Made by a program: the position numbers and the translations under genes. The notes under the pieces were generated by a model. It was not told the origin of the DNA. It saw only the letters and a list, made by a program, of their open reading frames with translations, and did no database searches. From Fimbriimonadales bacterium (GTDB taxonomy: Bacteria > Armatimonadota > Fimbriimonadia > Fimbriimonadales > GBS-DC), in the NCBI GenBank assembly GCA_025060055.1, contig JANXCK010000054.1:1-17783 (forward strand): a DNA stretch of 17,783 nt, given 5' to 3'. Shown here in pieces: positions 13,115 through 17,783 of the stretch (positions are counted from its first letter, which is position 1; the number at the start of each line of letters is the position of its first letter).

Positions 13115-15181
13115 ATGCGTATCCGCTCGGCGTTCTGCACCGTCGGGTTCATCACAACGGCGTTCGGGCAGCTCAATACCGATGCCCTGTTCAAAGAGAC
13201 CTTAGCCCAGGCGAACCTCGCCCCCCACGAAGTGCGCTTCGACCCGCGCCTGTTCGACTACCTGTTCCGCACTCGGCACACCACGCCGCTGTTCGAGATG
13301 CTCCTGCGCGACCCGCTACGCTTGCCCTACTACATGGAGCGAACGCGCAACAGTCTTGTGGGCGCGGTTGGGCGACCTGTAACAGCAGTCGAGGCGGGCG
13401 CAAACGCGATAGGCGTGTCAGTACGGCGCACCTTAATCGGCGACCCGTTGCAGTCGCTGCGCGAGCAAGCGGACGCGCCCAACGCGCTGGAAAAAGCCGT
13501 GTCAGAACTCTATGCAGCAGCAAACGCGCCCCTACCGCCAGCCGTCCGCCAGCTACTCCAACGCGCCCAGCGCACAGTGCCTGAACTCGTGCAGCGTCAG
13601 GCGGCGTTGCTGGTATACACCGCAATCAGAGCGCGTCGCTGGCGTGATGCTGCCCTGCATGAGCTGAATTCAGACGAACAAAACGCGCTGTTCAGCCTAC
13701 TGAACCAGCCCATCAAGGAGTTCGAGGCGACGCTGAGCGGAACTGAGCCAAGCACGGAACTGTTGCGCATCGAACGCGCCTTAGAAAAAGTAGATATGGC
13801 ACGCCTGCTGGTAGGCGGACACGACTGCGTGCTTGCCATGCAGCAGGTTATTGAGGCGTTCCAGAAAGCCGACACGCCTGCCCAAGACGCCCTGAACCAG
13901 CCGTTCGAGGTCGATATTGAAACCCCGTGGGGGCACATTCGGCTCTGCGGCAACGGCAGCGACACCCATCCGCGCCAACCGTACCTCGTGCTTATCGACA
14001 CGGGGGGCAACGATACCTACTACGGCGGAGGTGCGACAGCGGTGCTGGAGAACGCTGTGTCGTTCGCTGTTGACCTTGCGGGCAACGACCGCTACGGTGA
14101 TGATACGGACACGCTGCAAAAGCCACTGGTAGAGCGTGCGGGGCGCGGCAACAGGACGGGCGTGGCGTTCGGCGGCGCGACACTGGGCTACGCAGTGCTT
14201 GCCGACCTGCGCGGCGACGACCTCTACCGCACGCAAGCCGCCGGACTGGGCGCAGCGCGATTCGGCGTCGGTATGCTTTTGGACCTGCAAGGCAACGATG
14301 TATACGATGCTTACGCCTTCGCGCAGGGCGCAGCGCTGATGGGCATCGGCGCACTGATTGAGCGCGAGGGGCGCGACCAATACCTTTGCTTTTACGAGGC
14401 GCAGGGCTTCGGCGCGGTGAAGGGTACAGGCGTGCTGCTGGACGCGCTCGGCGACGATACGTATGCTGCGCACCCTACCCCGCTCGATTTCCCTTCGCCC
14501 CAGACCGCAGAGCGCAACGTCAGCATGGCGCAAGGCGCAGGCTACGGCCGCCGTGCCGACTACACCGACGGCTGCTCGTGGGCAGGCGGGGTCGGCGTGC
14601 TGATCGATGTGCAGGGGAATGACCGCTACACCTGTGGCGTATTCGGGCAAGGCGTCGGCTATTGGGGCGGCGTCGGCGCACTCGTCGACCTACAGGGCGA
14701 CGACAGTCGCGAAGGCGTGTGGTATGTGCAAGGTGCAGCAGCCCACTTCGCCATCGGCTATTTAGAAGACCGAATAGGCAACGATCGCGCCCGCGCCGAG
14801 ATGAACATGGCGCTCGGCGCAGGACACGACTTCTCTATCGGCTACTGCATCGATTTCGACGGCAACGATGAGTACAACGCGCCCAGTCTCGCCTTAGGCG
14901 GCGCGAACGCGAACGGTATCGGCGTGTTCGTTGACCTTGCTGGCGACGATTCGTACCAAGCGCAGCGCAACGAAGCGAACTTTGGCAGGGCGAACCCTAT
15001 CGGCAGAGGCACTTTACGCGAGCGCAGCCTCGCATTGGGACTATTTCTGGACGCCAGCGGCAACGACTCGTATCCCCCGAATATAGAGTTCGCGGGCAAT
15101 TCGCGCAACTGGATCGTATGGGCAGTGCAAAACGAACGTCCTAACGAAAGCCAGCTAGGATTAGGTATGGATAAGGAATAA
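13115..15181 (+). CDS. Secreted GND/GDD repeat protein, probable beta-solenoid, unknown function
   Basis: 688 residues. The ATG at 13115 is chosen because MRIRSAFCTVGFITTAFGQ is a short signal peptide; the frame stays open further upstream but only through repeat DNA. Residues ~20-285 look helical and unassigned. From ~290 to ~665 about twelve units of ~26 residues repeat the pattern LLDLQGNDxYxxxxxxQGxGxxxGxGx, for example LIDVQGNDRYTCGVFGQGVG and LLDLQGNDVYDAYAFAQGAA. Units 2, 6 and 11 carry longer insertions. Glycine-rich regular units with an Asp-bearing turn suggest a solenoid that may bind Ca2+. The period is not the 9-residue RTX repeat. Similar GND-repeat hypothetical proteins are known to me in Acidobacteria and Planctomycetes, without a function. 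No ribosome-binding site is visible; TATACC lies 2 bases before the ATG. Repeat elements flank the gene on both sides. Confidence 0.85.
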   Translation: MRIRSAFCTVGFITTAFGQLNTDALFKETLAQANLAPHEVRFDPRLFDYLFRTRHTTPLFEMLLRDPLRLPYYMERTRNSLVGAVGRPVTAVEAGANAIGVSVRRTLIGDPLQSLREQADAPNALEKAVSELYAAANAPLPPAVRQLLQRAQRTVPELVQRQAALLVYTAIRARRWRDAALHELNSDEQNALFSLLNQPIKEFEATLSGTEPSTELLRIERALEKVDMARLLVGGHDCVLAMQQVIEAFQKADTPAQDALNQPFEVDIETPWGHIRLCGNGSDTHPRQPYLVLIDTGGNDTYYGGGATAVLENAVSFAVDLAGNDRYGDDTDTLQKPLVERAGRGNRTGVAFGGATLGYAVLADLRGDDLYRTQAAGLGAARFGVGMLLDLQGNDVYDAYAFAQGAALMGIGALIEREGRDQYLCFYEAQGFGAVKGTGVLLDALGDDTYAAHPTPLDFPSPQTAERNVSMAQGAGYGRRADYTDGCSWAGGVGVLIDVQGNDRYTCGVFGQGVGYWGGVGALVDLQGDDSREGVWYVQGAAAHFAIGYLEDRIGNDRARAEMNMALGAGHDFSIGYCIDFDGNDEYNAPSLALGGANANGIGVFVDLAGDDSYQAQRNEANFGRANPIGRGTLRERSLALGLFLDASGNDSYPPNIEFAGNSRNWIVWAVQNERPNESQLGLGMDKE

Positions 15182-15182
15182 C

Positions 15183-15256
15183 ACCGATTGGGGTTTCAAG
15201 TCGCGCCATCGTCGGCGTCCTCGCCGGCGACTGCGCTATTTGAAACCCCGATCGGT
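15183..15256. repeat. Family-1 inverted-repeat element, short copy
   Basis: ACCGATTGGGGTTTCAA (15183-15199) and TTGAAACCCCGATCGGT (15240-15256) are inverted repeats with one mismatch. The 40-base core contains GTCGGCGTCCTCGCCGGCGA. It starts 1 base after the solenoid gene stop codon and could fold into a long hairpin in the 3' end of its mRNA. Confidence 0.85.
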
Positions 15257-15259
15257 ATA

Positions 15260-15389
15260 ATAAGTGCTTCCAACTTGAAATCGTCTCTTTTCTGCAGGGC
15301 AGGTTAGGAACCTGCCCCTACCCCAATACCCTGTAGGGGCGCGTTCCCAACGCGCCCAAAACGAGACGATTTCACCTGTGAGGCACTTA
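15260..15389. repeat. Family-2 inverted-repeat element, copy C
   Basis: The left end ATAAGTGCTTCCAACTTGAA continues with ATCGTCTC. The right end, in reverse, is TAAGTGCCTCACAGGTGAAA continuing ATCGTCTC. The core has hairpins GGGCAGGTT/AACCTGCCC (15297-15317) and GGGCGCGTT/AACGCGCCC (15337-15357), the reverse orientation of copy B at 8791-8922. Confidence 0.82.
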
Positions 15390-15503
15390 CCAATCGGGGT
15401 TTCAAGTCGCGCCGTCGTCGGCGAGGACGCCAACGCTACGCGGAGCGCGTGCGTCGCATCAGCGTCTCGCTGACGAACAGGATCGCTTGAAATACCGATT
15501 GGT
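15389..15503. repeat. Family-1 inverted-repeat element, long copy
   Basis: Ends ACCAATCGG (15389-15397) and CCGATTGGT (15495-15503) are perfect inverted repeats. The core, CGTCGTCGGCGAGGACGCC and AGCGTCTCGCTGACG, is related to the element at 8546-8661. It abuts copies C and D, sharing single bases with them. Confidence 0.82.
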
Positions 15504-15633
15504 AAGTGCTTCATAGATGAAATCGTCGCTTTACTATGGCGCGCACAGGGGCGCGCCCCTACACCAACGCGGTAGGGGCAGCCCCCTGTGGCTGCCCTGT
15601 AAAAGAAGACGATTTTATATCGGAAGCACTTAT
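15503..15633. repeat. Family-2 inverted-repeat element, copy D
   Basis: The left end is TAAGTGCTTCATAGATGAAA; the right end, in reverse, is ATAAGTGCTTCCGATATAAA. The core is nearly the same as that of copy A (8661-8792), including GGGCAGCC/GGCTGCCC and the GCGCGCCCCTAC unit. ATAAGTCGTCCAAGATTGAG directly after it (from 15632) looks like the left end of one more, incomplete copy. Confidence 0.82.
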
Positions 15634-15671
15634 AAGTCGTCCAAGATTGAGCCATTAGGCAGTGTAGGTAT

Positions 15672-15698
15672 CCTGCCCGTGCGAGAGGCACGGGCAGG
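15672..15698. repeat. Perfect 11-bp stem hairpin in a remnant repeat
   Basis: CCTGCCCGTGC (15672-15682), loop GAGAG, GCACGGGCAGG (15688-15698). No T-run follows on either strand, so it is a palindromic repeat unit and not a typical terminator. It lies 3' of the dockerin-tailed gene and might still act as a transcript end or stabiliser. Confidence 0.6.
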
Positions 15699-15759
15699 AA
15701 TGTTCACACTCCGACAACGAGACGCCGATGCGACGTAGCAGGAGCTGCCCAAACGGTCT

Positions 15760-16953
15760 TCAGCAGCCGCTGCCGAAGTTGAGCAAGATTGCCAGCAGGT
15801 CAATGTCGTTGACTACGCCGTCGTTGTTCACATCGGCGGGAGTGATCGTCGTGTTGCCAAACTCAAGCAGCACCTGCAACAGGTCGATATCGTTCACGCA
15901 TCCGTCGCAGTTCACATCGCCCACAATCGCACGGCGATAGAAGCGGATGTTATCGATCGCGATAGTCATTGGACCGCCTGAGTTGATGCCGATGTTGAGC
16001 AAGCAGTAATCTGGGGTGTCGGTGTTGGGCAGCGCGACGCCACGATAGTCCACCGCCACCGTGCGTGTGAAGGTGTTTTGCCCCAGCGCAATTTCGGCGA
16101 CATAGTTCGTCTGACCCCACCCTGCGGGGCTGTTGATGGACACAATCATATTGCCCCAGCCTGCAGGCGGCGGTGAAATGACCGTCACATCCATCACCAC
16201 AAGATCGGCACGGCGCACCATCGCTGCCAAGTTCGGCACGCTGCCGTCGCCACCGCCGTTGAACAGCCACTTGAATCCGCCCAGATTGCTCACGCGCATT
16301 TGACCGGCCACCCAGCTCAGCGTGATACCTGGTTGTGGATTGCCCTCAGAGTCAGTGATTCTGAATCCCTGCAAGTCGTTGTCGAAGGTAAACGCCAGCA
16401 TTTCGCATGCGGGGCGGTACAAGCGCAGATTGTCAAAGTAGAGTTCGTGCGCTGCGCCCGCGTTCATCCCAAAGTTGATTTGAAACCAAGCCACATTCGG
16501 GTCAGGCAACGGCAACTCCTCCAGATCGAGCAGAACTGTGCGCGTAGCGGACTGCGCGGATGTGCGCGGCAGCCCAAACGAGAATCGGGTTTGGCGCCAC
16601 TCGAGCTGCGGATCGTTGAGAGAGACTATCATATTTGCCCACGGCACACTGCGCCCTGGAGCTACAGTCACATCCAACAGTAACTTCTTGCTTACCTGCA
16701 GATAGGGAAGTAGCTCGTCGCGCACGCCGTTGCTGCCCAACCATTGGAAGTCGTTGGCAGGCATGCTGACACCCATCGAGTACTGACCGTGTGTGACGCC
16801 AAGGGTTGCACGGAACACCTGCCAGCCTGCAGGTACGTTGTTGGCGAACCCGTGCAGGTCTTCTGGCTCAAACGAATACACAATCTGCGCGGGCGCAGTC
16901 GCAACCAAGAGTGCGCCCAGTGAAACACCAAGCCACCAGTAGGCACGCTTCAT
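15760..16953 (-). CDS. Secreted protein with duplicated carbohydrate-binding-like domain and dockerin-like tail
   Basis: 397 residues. The ATG at 16953 is chosen for AGGAGG (16963-16968) and the signal peptide MKRAYWWLGVSLGALLVATA; a longer frame upstream runs across promoter DNA. Two similar jelly-roll-like halves follow: VYSFEPEDLHGFANN...ELYFDNLRLYRP (~23-180) and LAFTFDNDLQGFRITD...IAIDNIRFYRR (~183-342), resembling CBM4/CBM11-type modules in which the FD..x.GF and DN(L/I)R(L/F)YR strands recur. Residues ~344-397 form two dockerin-type repeats (DVNCDGCVNDIDLLQVLLEF, DVNNDGVVNDIDLLAILLNF) ending GSGC, like the tail of the protein at 9854-10681. A LacI-type operator overlaps its promoter, which fits control by sugars. 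The ligand is unknown. Confidence 0.82.
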   Translation of the reverse strand: MKRAYWWLGVSLGALLVATAPAQIVYSFEPEDLHGFANNVPAGWQVFRATLGVTHGQYSMGVSMPANDFQWLGSNGVRDELLPYLQVSKKLLLDVTVAPGRSVPWANMIVSLNDPQLEWRQTRFSFGLPRTSAQSATRTVLLDLEELPLPDPNVAWFQINFGMNAGAAHELYFDNLRLYRPACEMLAFTFDNDLQGFRITDSEGNPQPGITLSWVAGQMRVSNLGGFKWLFNGGGDGSVPNLAAMVRRADLVVMDVTVISPPPAGWGNMIVSINSPAGWGQTNYVAEIALGQNTFTRTVAVDYRGVALPNTDTPDYCLLNIGINSGGPMTIAIDNIRFYRRAIVGDVNCDGCVNDIDLLQVLLEFGNTTITPADVNNDGVVNDIDLLAILLNFGSGC

Positions 16954-16969
16954 CGCTCTGAACCTCCTT

Positions 16970-16989
16970 GCGTTGAAACGCTTCAACGC
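16970..16989. promoter_or_regulatory. LacI/CcpA-type operator at the start site of the dockerin-tailed gene
   Basis: GCGTTGAA-ACGC-TTCAACGC is an inverted repeat with perfect 8-base arms around a central CG, the layout of LacI-family operators (compare TGAAACGNTTCA). It lies between the -10 box (16996-17001) and the AGGAGG of the gene on the - strand, so a bound repressor would block transcription initiation. No LacI-family gene is in the window. Confidence 0.7.
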
Positions 16990-16995
16990 ACCTCT

Positions 16996-17001
16996 ATTAT
17001 A
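16996..17001 (-). promoter_or_regulatory. -10 box TATAAT of the dockerin-tailed gene
   Basis: On the - strand a perfect TATAAT, preceded by GGTG, puts the transcription start near 16989, at the edge of the operator. A -35 hexamer is not obvious. Confidence 0.6.
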
Positions 17002-17072
17002 CACCAATTCCAGAGCCGACTCCTGCCGATGGAAGGCGAATTTTGGGAAAATCGGGGCGAATTCGTAAAAGC

Positions 17073-17088
17073 GGGTATATTTACGGGC
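17073..17088 (+). promoter_or_regulatory. Putative leaderless promoter of trpD
   Basis: GGG-TATATT-TACGGGC leads directly into ATGGA at 17089. The -10-like box (17076-17081) ends 7 bases before the ATG, the same layout as at 11309-11324. No Shine-Dalgarno sequence and no clear -35. Confidence 0.5.
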
Positions 17089-17783
17089 ATGGAGCTTGCG
17101 GCACTGGTAAGGCGCGTGCTGGAAGGAGACGACTTAGACGCGGCGCAAGCGGAGGCGCTGATGGACGCCATGATGCAGGGCGCGCTCACGCCTGTTCAAA
17201 TCGCGGGCGTGCTGATGACCATGCGCACGCGGGGGGAGACACTGCAGGAACTGGTTGGTTTTGCGCGGGCGATGCGTGCGCACTCGGTAAAAGTGCCGAT
17301 CGAGAACCCTGACCTGCTGGATACCTGTGGCACGGGGGGTGATACGCTTGAGACGTGGAACCTCTCCACAGCAACGGCGTTTGTGGTTGCAGCGGCGGGC
17401 GTCCCTGTGGCGAAGCACGGCAATCGCGCGGTGAGCAGTCGCTGCGGGAGCGCGGATGTGCTGGAAGCGCTGGGCGCAAACCTGAACCTAACTCCTGAGC
17501 AGATAGCGCAGGGGATTGAGCAGGTGGGCGTGGGTTTTATGTTCGCTCCGCTGCATCATCCTGCAATGCGCCATGTCGCGCCCGTGCGCCGCGAGCTAGG
17601 CGTGCGCACTGTGTTCAATCTGCTCGGACCGCTTACGAACCCCGCTAATGCCCGTAAGCAGCTTTTGGGCGTGTTCAGTTGGGAGTGGCTCACGCTGATT
17701 GCCGAAGCGCTGGCGCAGCTGGGTACAGAGCGGGCGCTGGTCGTTCACGGTATGGACGGCTTGGATGAGGTCTCTCCCATCGG
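17089..17783 (+). CDS. trpD: Anthranilate phosphoribosyltransferase, 3' end cut by window
   Basis: 231 residues are visible before the window ends, about two thirds of the usual ~340. TrpD transfers phosphoribose from PRPP to anthranilate, the second committed step of tryptophan synthesis. The N-terminal helical part includes MDAMMQGALTPVQIAGVLMT. The PRPP loop is LLDTCGTGGD (81-85 GTGGD), followed by WNLSTATAFVVAAAGVPVAK and HGNRAVSSRCGSADVLEALG with Lys109-His110-Gly-Asn-Arg113. FNLLGPLTNPANARKQLLGV and VVHGMDGLDEVSP complete the signature. It is divergent from the dockerin-tailed gene; what follows is outside the window. The ATG lacks a ribosome-binding site and probably starts a leaderless mRNA. 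Confidence 0.95.
   Translation, partial: MELAALVRRVLEGDDLDAAQAEALMDAMMQGALTPVQIAGVLMTMRTRGETLQELVGFARAMRAHSVKVPIENPDLLDTCGTGGDTLETWNLSTATAFVVAAAGVPVAKHGNRAVSSRCGSADVLEALGANLNLTPEQIAQGIEQVGVGFMFAPLHHPAMRHVAPVRRELGVRTVFNLLGPLTNPANARKQLLGVFSWEWLTLIAEALAQLGTERALVVHGMDGLDEVSPI

Noticed and set aside
15672..15698. Rho-independent terminator
   Set aside because: The hairpin is perfect but no T-run follows on either strand, and it lies within repeat DNA.

Overview
The window reads as chromosomal DNA from a GC-rich, Gram-negative-type (diderm) bacterium. The best guess is a thermophilic member of the Armatimonadota or a nearby lineage. This rests on the combination of a BamA/Skp outer-membrane assembly set, a DUF1559-like pseudopilin-type secreted protein, two secreted proteins ending in dockerin-like DLL...LLNFG tails, and abundant GTAGGGGC-type palindromic repeats. 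The phylum call is inference, since no rRNA gene or ribosomal marker is present.

Left part (1-3927, + strand): an ECF sigma factor (cut by the window edge) overlaps by 1 base an Omp85/BamA-type outer-membrane assembly protein. An OmpH/Skp-type periplasmic chaperone and a coiled-coil lipoprotein follow; together they look like an envelope biogenesis and stress operon. Convergent to it (3909-7495, - strand) are an orphan MacB/LolD-type ABC ATPase and a large GH2 glycoside hydrolase. The hydrolase carries a palindromic repeat element inserted in frame and an unusual Gly-Cys-Glu at the acid/base position. An aldo/keto reductase (7571-8542) diverges from the ATPase.

Middle (8543-12500): an array of short inverted-repeat elements is followed by a DUF1559-like protein and a dockerin-tailed secreted protein on the - strand. 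On the + strand there follows a small redox cluster: a stand-alone SelB-like winged-helix protein, an orphan PntAB transhydrogenase membrane subunit, a thioredoxin-like protein of the DF (seleno)protein type with Cys, and a CxxC thioredoxin/peroxiredoxin-like protein.

Right part (12501-17783): two further blocks of composite inverted-repeat elements flank a secreted 688-residue protein made of about twelve GND/GDD repeats, probably a solenoid. After them come a second dockerin-tailed protein under a LacI-type operator and a divergent, probably leaderless trpD cut by the window end.

The most unusual content is the repeat DNA. Two small inverted-repeat families lie head to tail and can carry each other's cores. 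The hairpins in one family keep an invariant GTAGGGGC frame while both arms change together. A third family has entered the GH2 reading frame. The second recurring theme is promoter architecture: an identical CAGGTATACTCCCC motif before two genes and a shorter match before a third, plus two genes whose ATG lies 7 nt after a -10-like box with no Shine-Dalgarno sequence, which points to leaderless mRNAs.
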